64,000 nt of DNA from Cryobacterium cryoconiti (GTDB taxonomy: Bacteria > Actinomycetota > Actinomycetes > Actinomycetales > Microbacteriaceae), in assembly GCF_004403065.1 (NCBI RefSeq), contig NZ_SOHA01000042.1, positions 1-64,000 on the forward strand. Direction: 5' to 3'. The notes under the pieces were generated by a model. That model saw nothing but the letters and a program-made list of their open reading frames with translations. It did no database searches and was not told the DNA's origin. Every line of letters starts with the position of its first letter. Positions within the stretch are counted from its first letter, which is position 1. A program made the translations under genes and the position numbers. This document shows, piece after piece, positions 42,482 to 50,700 of the stretch.

Positions 42482-43548
42482 CGGCGGGTCTCGTTCTCCT
42501 GCTTGTTCTGCCCGGACTTCTGGGCCTCCCGCTCGCGGGTGCGAGCCGATCGACGCCAGACCGGCTCCATCTCCGCCATCTCCTCGGCGGTGGCCTCCCG
42601 GAATGCGCCGGCGGGGGCCGCCTCGACCTCGCGCCGCCCCTGTCCCCGGGTGGCCCGCAGGCTGAGCACGACCGAGACCGCGATGATCAGCGAGATCACA
42701 CCGAGGGAGACGTTCGTCGGAATGTAGAACACGTCGAGCAGCAGCATTTTGACGCCCACCCAGATCAGCACCAGAGAGAGGCCGATCTTCAGGTAGACGA
42801 ACCGGTGCATGAGGTCGGCGAGCAGGAAGTACATCGCCCGGAGGCCGAGGATCGCGAAGGCGTTGGCCGTGAACACGATGAACGGTTCACTGGTGACCGC
42901 GAAGATCGCCGGGATGGAGTCCACGGCGAACACGACATCCGTCACCTCGACCAGCACGAGAACCGCCAGCAGCGGGGTGGCGAGCAGGATGCCGTTCTTG
43001 CGCACGAGGAAGCGCTGGCCGTGGAACGCGTCGGTCATCGGGATGAAGCGGCGGAAGATGCGCAGCACGGGCGACTTCTCGGGGTGCGCGTGTTCGTTGC
43101 GGGTGCGGATCATGCGGTAGCCGGTGAAGATCAGGAACGCGGCGAAGACGTAGAGGATCCAGGAGAAGTTCTCGATCAGCACCGCGCCCGCGGCGATGAA
43201 GATTCCGCGCAGCACGAGCGCGCCGAGCACGCCGAGGAACAGCACCCGGTGCTGGAACTGGCGCGGCACCGCGAAGGCCGCGAAGATGATCGCCCAGACG
43301 AAGACGTTGTCGACCGCGAGTGACTTCTCGATCAGGTAGCCGGCGTAGTACTGCTGTCCGAACTCGGCCCCGGCCGTGACCCAGATCACGGCGCCGAAGG
43401 CGATGCCGATCACCACCCAGATCACGGACCAGACCGCGGCCTCGCGGACCCCGATCACATGGGCCTTACGGTGGGCGAACAGGTCGACGGCCAACATGAC
43501 GGCGATCACGCCGAACACCGCCAGCCAGGCGTACAGAGGAACGTTCAT
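42478..43548 (-). CDS. TerC-family integral membrane protein (second copy, riboswitch-controlled)
   Basis: 356 residues from MNVPLYAWLAVFGVIAVMLA, with GGAAGG 8 bp upstream. TerC motifs: KSLAVDNVFVWAIIFAAF with the conserved Asp, VFAVDSIPAIFAVTSEPFIVF, then NAFAILGLRAMYF. It has about nine membrane helices and a charged C-terminal tail (TREREAQKSGQNKQENETRR). It is probably a manganese exporter or metallation partner, because its leader carries a yybP-ykoY riboswitch. The HTH gene is coupled downstream by ATGA. It is paralogous to the first TerC but clearly diverged. Confidence 0.94.
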   Translation of the reverse strand: MNVPLYAWLAVFGVIAVMLAVDLFAHRKAHVIGVREAAVWSVIWVVIGIAFGAVIWVTAGAEFGQQYYAGYLIEKSLAVDNVFVWAIIFAAFAVPRQFQHRVLFLGVLGALVLRGIFIAAGAVLIENFSWILYVFAAFLIFTGYRMIRTRNEHAHPEKSPVLRIFRRFIPMTDAFHGQRFLVRKNGILLATPLLAVLVLVEVTDVVFAVDSIPAIFAVTSEPFIVFTANAFAILGLRAMYFLLADLMHRFVYLKIGLSLVLIWVGVKMLLLDVFYIPTNVSLGVISLIIAVSVVLSLRATRGQGRREVEAAPAGAFREATAEEMAEMEPVWRRSARTREREAQKSGQNKQENETRR

Positions 43549-43556
43549 GGGGATTG

Positions 43557-43583
43557 CCTTCCAGTCATTGTTTCGACTGGAGG
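43557..43583 (-). promoter_or_regulatory. Shine-Dalgarno-sequestering hairpin of the second terC
   Basis: On the minus strand CCTCCAGTC can pair with GACTGGAAGG across an 8-base loop, with one bulged A. The second arm holds the Shine-Dalgarno GGAAGG. The CCTCC is also the 3' strand of the riboswitch P1 helix. The two pairings exclude each other, which gives a translational switch: P1 formed, site free. Confidence 0.65.
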
Positions 43584-43671
43584 TCTGGTCCAACCCGGAT
43601 CGGGTCCCTGCGGCCGGGTTTCACTGACGAAACCGTAATGACGACCACAAACTGGGGATTACTCCCCTCCG
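43579..43671 (-). ncRNA. yybP-ykoY (manganese) riboswitch
   Basis: The minus strand reads GGAGGGGAGTAATCCCC at the 5' end and GGACCAGACCTCC at the 3' end. P1 is GGAGG paired with CCTCC; the GGGGAGTA motif follows directly, and CCAGACC closes the other side, the positions of the conserved L1 and L3 sequences of this class. A middle stem with CCCGG pairs lies between. Length is about 93 nt. yybP-ykoY RNAs bind Mn2+ and commonly control terC and other exporters. I judged this by eye without a covariance model. Confidence 0.75.
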
Positions 43672-43678
43672 CGAACTA

Positions 43679-43694
43679 GTGAAGCATACTTCAC
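43679..43694 (-). promoter_or_regulatory. Palindromic operator over the -10 of the second terC
   Basis: GTGAAG-TATG-CTTCAC is perfectly palindromic over 6-bp arms. On the minus strand its centre supplies a TATGCT -10 box. Transcription starting 6-7 bases downstream would begin about 5 nt before the riboswitch P1 helix. A metal-responsive repressor of the MntR/DtxR kind is a plausible ligand, but the sequence is not a known box. Confidence 0.55.
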
Positions 43695-43768
43695 CCTTTT
43701 GGCCAAACCGCGGCGGTTGAGCAGGGCTGCCGCCGCGACTACCGTGCACGGGAACGAAGGAGGATTCC

Positions 43769-44281
43769 ATGAAGGGTTTTGTCGACGACATCGAAGACGC
43801 AGCCATCCGCAACTCCAATTTTCGGCAGGTGCTGTACACCTCGGAGAGGTTGCAGCTGGTCGTGATGGCGCTGGAGCCGGGTGAGGACATCGGGGAGGAG
43901 GTGCACCGGGATCGCGACCAGTTCTTCCGGGTGGAGAAGGGCAAGGGAGAGATCTGGATCGACGGCTCCCGAACGAAGATCCGCAAGAACTCGGCCATGA
44001 TCGTGCCGGCCGGGGCGCGGCACAACGTGGTGAACTCCGGCGGCAAGGTGCTGCGGCTCGCCACGATCTACGCGCCACCGGAGCACCAGGATGCGATCGT
44101 GCACCTGACCCGTGCGGACGCCCAGGCCTCGGAGGAGCACTTCGACGGCACGGTCACCGAACCGAAGCCGAAGGCGAAGGCGAAGGCGAAGGCGAAGGTG
44201 AAGGCGAAGCAACAGCCGCGGAAGACGAAGCCGGCCGCCACGCCGTCATCGACGAAGGCGTCGTCCACCGACACCGATTAG
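43769..44281 (+). CDS. Cupin protein with Lys/Ala-rich C-terminal tail
   Basis: 170 residues with a strong AAGGAGG upstream. Residues 1-120 form a cupin: EPGEDIGEEVHRDRDQFFRV and AMIVPAGARHNVVNSGG carry the metal-binding His/Glu set of motif 1 and 2. From about 130 the chain is KPKAKAKAKAKAKVKAK, a histone-like basic tail probably able to bind DNA or RNA. The tail is coded by a GGCGAA hexanucleotide run that could vary in length. The function is unknown. It converges with DUF2834 by a 4-bp overlap. Confidence 0.9.
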   Translation: MKGFVDDIEDAAIRNSNFRQVLYTSERLQLVVMALEPGEDIGEEVHRDRDQFFRVEKGKGEIWIDGSRTKIRKNSAMIVPAGARHNVVNSGGKVLRLATIYAPPEHQDAIVHLTRADAQASEEHFDGTVTEPKPKAKAKAKAKVKAKQQPRKTKPAATPSSTKASSTDTD

Positions 44282-44640
44282 CCGGGCTGCGTGCCGGCGG
44301 GCGCAACCTGCAGTCTGCGTGCCTGCAGGGCTCGTTCGCGCATCGCGAGGAACAGCGGGAAGGTGAAGGCGAAGGCCGTCAGGCCCGAGAGCACCACGTA
44401 CAGCCAGCCGCGCTTCATCCCGAGGCGTCTGGCCTCAACGATGATCAGGATGCTGCCGGCCACCGCCACCACCAACAGGTCCACGGTCAGCGATGACACC
44501 GCCGGGCCGCTGTTCACCCAGTCCCCGACGAAGTCGCGCAGTTGCACGATAGCGAGCACGTTGAAGGTCCAGGTGCCCACGAGACCGGCCAGGGCAAGCG
44601 CCAGGTATACGAAGGCCAGCGGGGTCCAGTTTTTGGTCAT
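44278..44640 (-). CDS. DUF2834 membrane protein
   Basis: 120 residues with four helices, two near the N-terminus (PLAFVYLALALAGLVGTWTF) and two central to C-terminal (DLLVVAVAGSILIIVEARRL, YVVLSGLTAFAFTFPLFLAM). Motif FNVLAIVQLRDFVGDW matches DUF2834, small proteins found in bacteria with no assigned role. CATAAT lies 5 bases before the ATG, and there is no Shine-Dalgarno. The C-terminus overlaps the converging cupin gene by 4 bp. Confidence 0.85.
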   Translation of the reverse strand: MTKNWTPLAFVYLALALAGLVGTWTFNVLAIVQLRDFVGDWVNSGPAVSSLTVDLLVVAVAGSILIIVEARRLGMKRGWLYVVLSGLTAFAFTFPLFLAMRERALQARRLQVAPAGTQPG

Positions 44641-44693
44641 AGGCCATTATGGCTGCCCGGTAGGGTCGTAAGCCGACCCCTGGGAGCGCCACC

Positions 44694-45485
44694 ATGCCAC
44701 ACTCACCGCGCGCGTCGGCGTCGGCCCGCAATCGGCGCTCCCGACGCCCCGCCACAGCGCTTGTGGTGGTTCTGCCGCTTCTGGCCCTGGTCTGGGCGAT
44801 CCTGGCCGGTGTGCCAGGCCTCACACCCGGGCTCGCCCCCGGCACCACGCCGGGCCTCGAGCCGGGTGCGTCCTCCGTTCCCGGCGTGGGTGCCCCCGCG
44901 GCCACCGGCGACGCCGCCGACCTGCTCGCGACCCTGCCGGTCAAGGGCAAGGCCCCGAAGACGGGCTACGACCGAACCGGCGAGTTCGGTTCGGCCTGGC
45001 AGGACGTCGACGACAACGGATGTGACACGCGCAACGACATCCTGGCCCGCGACTTGACCGCCCTCGTGACCGATGACACCTGCCGGGTGCTCAGCGGCAC
45101 GCTGCTGGCGCCGTACACGGGCGAGTCGGTCGCGTTCGAGCGCGGCGAGACCAGCTCGATGCTCGTACAGATCGACCACCTGGTTGCCCTGTCGAACGCC
45201 TGGCAGACCGGCGCCCAGCAGCTGGACCGGGCCGAACGGATCGCCCTGGCCAACGACCCTCTGAATCTGCTGGCCTCCGACGGCAGCTCCAACTCGAAGA
45301 AGGGCGATGGGGACGCCGCCACCTGGTTGCCCGCCCAGAAGTCGTTCCGCTGCGAGTACGTGGCCCGTCAGATCTCGGTGAAGGCCGCTTACGGTCTGTG
45401 GGTTGCCCCGGCCGAGCACGATGCCATGGGGCGGATTCTCGTCGACTGCCCGGGCCAGACGGCCTACGCGGCCACGGTCCGGTAG
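44694..45485 (+). CDS. Secreted HNH endonuclease (DUF1524)
   Basis: 263 residues. A basic N-terminus and hydrophobic helix (about 21-43) direct it out of the cell; a Pro/Gly-rich repeat (TPGLAPGTTPGLEPG) links to the enzyme. The nuclease core has SSMLVQIDHLVALSNAW with the HNH Asp-His pair, and ALANDPLNLLASDGSSNSKKG, then DAATWLPAQKSF. This matches secreted DUF1524-type nucleases, used for nutrient scavenging or competition. Four cysteines could form two disulfides outside the cell. It stands alone, converging with sbcC. Confidence 0.9.
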   Translation: MPHSPRASASARNRRSRRPATALVVVLPLLALVWAILAGVPGLTPGLAPGTTPGLEPGASSVPGVGAPAATGDAADLLATLPVKGKAPKTGYDRTGEFGSAWQDVDDNGCDTRNDILARDLTALVTDDTCRVLSGTLLAPYTGESVAFERGETSSMLVQIDHLVALSNAWQTGAQQLDRAERIALANDPLNLLASDGSSNSKKGDGDAATWLPAQKSFRCEYVARQISVKAAYGLWVAPAEHDAMGRILVDCPGQTAYAATVR

Positions 45486-45547
45486 AACCGGGACTCCCCC
45501 GGAGCGGGTCGGGCCAGGGCAGTCGGGTGCCGGTGAGGGCAATCGGG

Positions 45548-48500
45548 CTAACCCGACACCACGACGTCTCCGATCTCGCTGTAACCCTGGGGGCTGACGG
45601 TGATGACCAGCTTGGCCGGGATCTGCTCCTTCATGGAGTCGACGTGGCTGATCAGCCCGATGGTGCGGCCGCCGGCGCGGAGGCCGTCCAGGGTGCTCAT
45701 CGCGGTTTCGAGGGTGGCACTGTCGAGCGACCCGAAGCCCTCGTCGACGAACAGGGTGTCGAGGGCGATGCCGCCGGCCTGGTTCGACACGACCTCCGCC
45801 AGACCGAGGGCCAGGGCCAGGGAGGCCAGGAAGGTCTCGCCGCCCGAGAGCGAGTGGGTCGGCCGGGCGCGCCCGGTGTGGGCATCGCGGATCATCAGCC
45901 CCAACCCGGACTGACTCCCCCGGTACTGCACCGAGTCGTCGTGTTCGAGGGTGTACCGGCTGCCGGTCATCGTGCGCAGCCGGTTGTTCGCCGCGGCGAT
46001 GATCTGCTCCAACTGCGCGGCGAGAACGTAGGTTTCCAGGCGCATCCGTTTGGTGTTGGGTTCGTCGCCGTGCACCGCGGCCGACAGCTCCCGCACCTGG
46101 GCCTGCCGGGACAGAAGTTCGTCCCCGGCGTCGAAGTGCGCCCGGGCATCCGCGACCAGCCCGGCCATGACCGCGACCCGCTCCCCGAGCGAGCCGCGGG
46201 CGGCCAGCGCGGCGTCGCGCTCTGCCGCGGCCCCCGCCACGGCGTCCCGGGCCGGTGCGAGGTCGAGCAGGTCGGCAGGCAGGCCGGCGAGCGACGGCTC
46301 GGCGAGCACGGATCGCGCCGCCGCCACCTCATCGTCGTGGCTGCGGATGCGCTCGTCGAGTTGGCGGACGTCAGCCTCGGCACGGTGGGCCGAGACGGCA
46401 TTCGCCTCGTCGGCGAAGCCTTCCCGGACGAGCTGGGACTGCACGGATGCATCGGCGGCCTGCAGCACGCTGCGATGCTCGCGGCTGAGGCCGAGGGCCT
46501 CGTCGAGGGTGCGCGCCGCCGCCAGTTCGGCGTGCAGCCGGTCGACCCGGCAGCCGACCGAGGCGAAGTCGCCGCGCTGGAGTTCCACCCGGTCATCGAT
46601 GGCCAGCCGGGCGCTGCGCCGCTCAGCCAGCTGAGCGGCCACCTCGTCGCGCGTGGACCGCAGGCCCGACAGGGTGCGGACGGCGGCGTCGAGTTCGGCC
46701 CGTAACCGACTCCGGTCCTGGCCAAGGGATTTCTCCCGCAGCCCGGCGCTGCCGGCCGCGGCCAGGGTCTCCTCGGCGACGGCCAGGTCGGCACCGAGCT
46801 GCTCGGTGTCGCGGTCCCCGGCCCGCACACGGGCCTCGGCCAGCCGGGTGGCGACCGTGCCGATGCCGGCATGGGTCTGCTCGAGCCGGGCCTGCCCGGT
46901 TTTCAAGCGCAACCGGGCCGCCACGATATCGGCCTCGGTGACCGGTTCGTCGTCGCCGGTGGCCGGGGCCGGATGCACGGTCGAGCCGCACACCTCACAC
47001 GGCAGGCCCGGCAGGAGGTTCGAGGCCAGTTCGACGGCATGGCCGGCCAGTCTGCGGTCCACCAGGGTCTGGTAGTGCACCGCCGCGGCCGTGTTCTCGC
47101 CGGCCGACACCGCATCGGCGAGATGCGCCGCCGACAGGTCGGCGTCAAGACGCCGCACCTCGTCGGACGCTGCGAGGGCCGCCTGCAGCCGCTCCAGCCG
47201 GGCCCGCGCCTCGGGTTCACGGGCCGCCCCGAGGGCCGCCTCCGCGAGCTCGACATCCACCGCGTCGAGCCGTTCCGGCAATTCCTCCAAACGCGACTGT
47301 GTCTCGAGCACGGCCGCCGCCTGCCGGTCGAGGTCGGTCTGCAGCAGCGCGATCTCGCCCTCGATGCCGGGGAGCTGTTTTTCGGCCAGCGCCACATCGT
47401 TCAGGGACCCGAGTCGGCCGAGGAGATCCTCGGACACGACCGTGAGATTCGCCGCCGTCTCCGTCGCAGCCGGGTCGGCCTGGAACGCGCGCCAGGCCTC
47501 GCGGGCCAGCTGCTCGGCGGCGAGGGCCGGCTCGAGCGCGGCGTCGGCCTCCTGCCAGGCCTGCAGCGCGGGCCACACCCGGGCAGCCCGATTCGCGGCC
47601 TGCACGGCCGCCCGATCGGCGGTGACGCCCGGCTCCCGGCCGTCGAGGACCGTCCAAGCGGTGTGCGCCGCGGCCCGGCGTTCCTGCCGGCCGCGCAGTT
47701 CCTCGTCGGACTGCAGCTTCGCCGTCGCCGCGTCCAGCGCGGCGGTGCACCGCTCGGCGGCGTCCACCGCGTGCGCCAGAGAATCGTCCAGGTGCACGAG
47801 CGCGTCGGTGAACCAGCCGCGATCGAGAACCTCGGGAACCACGGGAAGCCCGGACGCGCCGGCCGGCTGCAACTGGCGGGAGGCCGTGGTCGCCAGTCCC
47901 GCCAGGCTCTGACGCACCGACAGCACCTCATCGTCGAGGCCCTTGCGCCGATTGATCAGTTCCAGGTCGAGATGCTCGAACCGGGCCGTGCCGAACAGGG
48001 TGCGCAGCACGCCACGGCGATCATCGGTCCTGGCCAGCAGGAACCGCTGGAACCGGTTCTGCGCCAGCAGGATCACCTGGAGGAATTGGTCTTGTTTGAG
48101 CGGCAGGATGCGGCTGAGTTCGTTACCGACGTCGACCGGCTTGGCCGCGACGCTGCGCCAGCCACCTGGAGCGCCCGGCTCGCCCGGCAGGTCACGGATG
48201 TCCAGACGCGCGTCGGGCGGCGACATGGTCGTTCCCACGCCACGCTTCTTGGCCTTCTCATACCGGGGCGTGCGATAGATGCGGTAATCGCTCTCGTTCA
48301 GACCGAATTCGAGCTCGACGAAGGTGAGGTCGTCGGGATCGCAGTGGTCGCTGCGCAGCGGGGACTCCGTTCCCTCGTAGCGCGGCACGCTGCCGTAGAG
48401 GGCGAAGCAGACGGCGTCGAGGATGCTCGACTTGCCGGCCCCGGTCTTACCGGTGATCAGGAAGATGCCGTCGGCGTCGAACCGTTCGAAGTCGATCACC

Positions 48501-48553
48501 TGCTCGTTCTTGTACGGGCCGAAACCGGCGATCCGCAGGCGTTTGATCTTCAC
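45548..48553 (-). CDS. sbcC: SbcC exonuclease subunit (SMC-like ATPase)
   Basis: 1001 residues from a GTG overlapping the sbcD stop (GTGA); the open frame extends upstream only as a shadow inside sbcD. Walker A TGKTGAGKSSILDAV at the N-terminus, a long coiled coil interrupted by a zinc hook (LPCEVCGSTVHP) near residue 525, and the C-terminal ABC signature SGGETFLASLALALGLAEVV with Walker B FVDEGFGSLD. SbcC works with SbcD as an ATP-dependent nuclease that opens DNA hairpins and processes blocked ends, in the cytoplasm. The hairpin substrate is noteworthy, given the long palindromes in this genome. Confidence 0.97.
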   Translation of the reverse strand: MKIKRLRIAGFGPYKNEQVIDFERFDADGIFLITGKTGAGKSSILDAVCFALYGSVPRYEGTESPLRSDHCDPDDLTFVELEFGLNESDYRIYRTPRYEKAKKRGVGTTMSPPDARLDIRDLPGEPGAPGGWRSVAAKPVDVGNELSRILPLKQDQFLQVILLAQNRFQRFLLARTDDRRGVLRTLFGTARFEHLDLELINRRKGLDDEVLSVRQSLAGLATTASRQLQPAGASGLPVVPEVLDRGWFTDALVHLDDSLAHAVDAAERCTAALDAATAKLQSDEELRGRQERRAAAHTAWTVLDGREPGVTADRAAVQAANRAARVWPALQAWQEADAALEPALAAEQLAREAWRAFQADPAATETAANLTVVSEDLLGRLGSLNDVALAEKQLPGIEGEIALLQTDLDRQAAAVLETQSRLEELPERLDAVDVELAEAALGAAREPEARARLERLQAALAASDEVRRLDADLSAAHLADAVSAGENTAAAVHYQTLVDRRLAGHAVELASNLLPGLPCEVCGSTVHPAPATGDDEPVTEADIVAARLRLKTGQARLEQTHAGIGTVATRLAEARVRAGDRDTEQLGADLAVAEETLAAAGSAGLREKSLGQDRSRLRAELDAAVRTLSGLRSTRDEVAAQLAERRSARLAIDDRVELQRGDFASVGCRVDRLHAELAAARTLDEALGLSREHRSVLQAADASVQSQLVREGFADEANAVSAHRAEADVRQLDERIRSHDDEVAAARSVLAEPSLAGLPADLLDLAPARDAVAGAAAERDAALAARGSLGERVAVMAGLVADARAHFDAGDELLSRQAQVRELSAAVHGDEPNTKRMRLETYVLAAQLEQIIAAANNRLRTMTGSRYTLEHDDSVQYRGSQSGLGLMIRDAHTGRARPTHSLSGGETFLASLALALGLAEVVSNQAGGIALDTLFVDEGFGSLDSATLETAMSTLDGLRAGGRTIGLISHVDSMKEQIPAKLVITVSPQGYSEIGDVVVSG

Positions 48554-49770
48554 CGGCTGACCTCTCTGATCGCATCGACGGCGAGGAGTTCCGCCACCAG
48601 GTCGCGCTCGAATTCGGTCTGCCCGACCCCGTTGCGCACGAATTCGAGGAATCCGGCGACGATCTCGTGGTCGGTGCGCCGATGGATGCGGTCGCCGTAA
48701 CTGGCGGCATCCGGGTCGGCGACGATCGCGGGCCGATGCTCGAGGGTGACGCAGTGCGGAAAGCGTTTCTGCAGGCGACGCATGCCGTCGAGCGGCCGCA
48801 CCTGGTCGGTCAGGATGGCGGACACCCAGTCGGGCTCGAATTCCGTGAGGGCGTCGTCGGTGAGGAGCTGGTCGATCTCGCCCGTGAGCACGCTGAGCCG
48901 GCGCGGGACCGGCAGCGAGACCCACTCGATCTGCGCTGGGAGAGCGGCCCGGAGTTCGACCAGCCAGCAGCCCCGGGGTTTGCCGGCCTCCGAGAACGAA
49001 TAGTGCAGCGGAGCCCCGGAATAGCGCACCCGGTCGGTGAGCCGGGCCCGGCCGTGGATGTGGCCCAGTGCGACATAGTCCGGGTCGATCTGCGCCACGC
49101 CCGCCTGCGCGGGGGCGAGCGGGGCATCCGCTCCGGCGAAAACGGACACGGGCACCAGGTCGAGGCCGCCGGCGGTGATGTCCCGCACGGCGTCGGTGGC
49201 GGCGGCGGCGGGCACGCCCGCTGCGAAGCAGTGGCTGAGCACGACCGACCGCCCCCCGCGCACCGCCAGGTCGTCGCGGATCTGCTGCATCACGAAGGTG
49301 AGCACCTGCTCGTGCGTCTTCAGCTGCTGCCCCTCGACCTGAAAGGAACTGAGGTGGCGGATCAGCGCAGGCTCGAGATAGGGGATGCCGTAGAAGTGCA
49401 CGGGACCGTCGTCGTCGAGGATCGTGACGGGTTCGAGGTACTGCTCCGGTCGGGTCAGGACGTGAATGCCCGCCAGTCCCGCCCATTCCGACTGGAAGCC
49501 CAGCCGGGTCGCCGAATCGTGGTTGCCGCTCGTCATCACGACCGATGCCCCTGCCTCCCGGATCGCGCGCAGCGCGGCCGCGAGCAGGGTGTAGCTCTCC
49601 GCCGACGGCATCGCCGAATCGAAGACGTCGCCGGCGACGACCACCACCGTGACCTGTCGTTCCCGCACGACCTCGACCAGCGCGTCCAGAACCTGGCGCA
49701 GGTGTTCCAGGGTCGGATGCGTGTGGAAGGTGCGCCCGATGTGCCAGTCAGACGTGTGCAGGATCTTCAT
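48550..49770 (-). CDS. sbcD: SbcD exonuclease subunit (metallophosphoesterase)
   Basis: 406 residues from the ATG of MKILHTSDWHIGRTFH. Phosphoesterase motifs: SDWHIGR, VAGDVFDSAMP, TSGNHDSATRL, VLSHCFAAG and LGHIHGRAR (metal-binding Asp, Asn and His). It is the nuclease half of SbcCD. TAGCGT lies 7 bases before the ATG, suggesting a short or absent leader. Divergent from the fructose locus. Confidence 0.97.
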   Translation of the reverse strand: MKILHTSDWHIGRTFHTHPTLEHLRQVLDALVEVVRERQVTVVVVAGDVFDSAMPSAESYTLLAAALRAIREAGASVVMTSGNHDSATRLGFQSEWAGLAGIHVLTRPEQYLEPVTILDDDGPVHFYGIPYLEPALIRHLSSFQVEGQQLKTHEQVLTFVMQQIRDDLAVRGGRSVVLSHCFAAGVPAAAATDAVRDITAGGLDLVPVSVFAGADAPLAPAQAGVAQIDPDYVALGHIHGRARLTDRVRYSGAPLHYSFSEAGKPRGCWLVELRAALPAQIEWVSLPVPRRLSVLTGEIDQLLTDDALTEFEPDWVSAILTDQVRPLDGMRRLQKRFPHCVTLEHRPAIVADPDAASYGDRIHRRTDHEIVAGFLEFVRNGVGQTEFERDLVAELLAVDAIREVSR

Positions 49771-49833
49771 TCTGTTCACGCTAGCGCCGACGACCGACAC
49801 CCCGAGGACGTCCGGAACCTCATCTTTGTTTAT

Positions 49834-49874
49834 CTGTGTTTTTCTTGACAAACAAAAACAAACACAGGTACGAT
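49834..49874 (+). promoter_or_regulatory. Fructose locus promoter within an inverted-repeat operator
   Basis: TTGACA (49845-49850) and TACGAT (49869-49874) are 18 bp apart. CTGTGTTT (49834-49841) and AAACACAG (49860-49867) form an inverted repeat that encloses the -35. Further TTTGTTT-like and AAACAAA-like repeats flank it. This matches repeated T/A-rich sites of DeoR-type repressors, so FruR autoregulation is likely. Confidence 0.75.
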
Positions 49875-49911
49875 TTTCGTATTCTTCAATTCAGCGTCGA
49901 GGAGGTCGAAA

Positions 49912-50700
49912 ATGTTCGCAGAAGAGCGTCAGGCCCTGATCGTCGATCTGGTCGCCAGTTCGAACCGGGTCACGGTCAGTGACCTCGCCACCCGCTTCGA
50001 CATCACCCCGGAAACGGTGCGCCGCGATCTCGACACCCTGGAGAGCTCGCGCCAGCTTCGCCGCGTTCACGGTGGCGCCGTCTCGTTCGACCGCCAGAGC
50101 ATGGCGGAGCTCAGCCTCGAAGAGCGACAGACCCAGCACAGTGATGAGAAGCAGCGCATCGCGGCCGCGGCCCTCGCCCTGATCCCGGCGAGCCAGACCG
50201 GATCAATCCTGCTCGACGCCGGCACCTCGACCGAGTTGCTCGCCGATCTCCTCGTTGACTGGGCCCCCGCTGCTCCCGCCGACGAGCTCCTCGTGATCAC
50301 CAACGCGGTGCCGATCGCCACCAAGCTCGCCGCCAACCCGGCAATCCAGATCTACATCCTCGGCGGCCGGGTGCGCGGCCTCACCCGCGCCGTCGTCGGC
50401 CCCAGCACCATCGCCCAACTGGATGCACTGCGCCCGGACATCGCCTTCGTCGGCGCCAACGGTGTGCATGCCGAGTTCGGTTTCAGCACCCCGGATGCGA
50501 TTGAGTCCGCCGTGAAGACAGCCATCGTTCGTTCGGCCCGTCGCGTCGTCGCGCTCGCCGACTCCTCCAAGCTCGACAAGGAAACCCTGATCCGCTTCGC
50601 GGCCCTGGGCGACATCGACGTGCTGATCACGGACGCCCTCCCATCTAATGAACTTGCCGCAGCCCTGGCCGCGGCCGACGTTGAGGTTGTGATCGCGTGA
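49912..50700 (+). CDS. fruR: DeoR/GlpR-family regulator of the fructose locus
   Basis: 262 residues. The DeoR HTH is at the N-terminus (RQALIVDLVASSNRVTVSDL, TRFDITPETVRRDLDTLESS), followed by the sugar-phosphate-sensing domain (ILLDAGTSTELLADLL, FVGANGVHAEFGFSTPD). GAGGAGG-like ribosome-binding site 8 bp upstream. Actinobacterial FruR of this type represses the fructose PTS and releases on fructose 1-phosphate or fructose 1,6-bisphosphate. It heads the operon and overlaps the next gene (GTGA). Confidence 0.95.
   Translation: MFAEERQALIVDLVASSNRVTVSDLATRFDITPETVRRDLDTLESSRQLRRVHGGAVSFDRQSMAELSLEERQTQHSDEKQRIAAAALALIPASQTGSILLDAGTSTELLADLLVDWAPAAPADELLVITNAVPIATKLAANPAIQIYILGGRVRGLTRAVVGPSTIAQLDALRPDIAFVGANGVHAEFGFSTPDAIESAVKTAIVRSARRVVALADSSKLDKETLIRFAALGDIDVLITDALPSNELAAALAAADVEVVIA

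Noticed and set aside
48554-49486. Longer N-terminus for SbcC
   Set aside because: It would lie entirely inside sbcD; the GTG overlapping the sbcD stop starts exactly at the conserved MKIKRLRIAGFGPY-type N-terminus.
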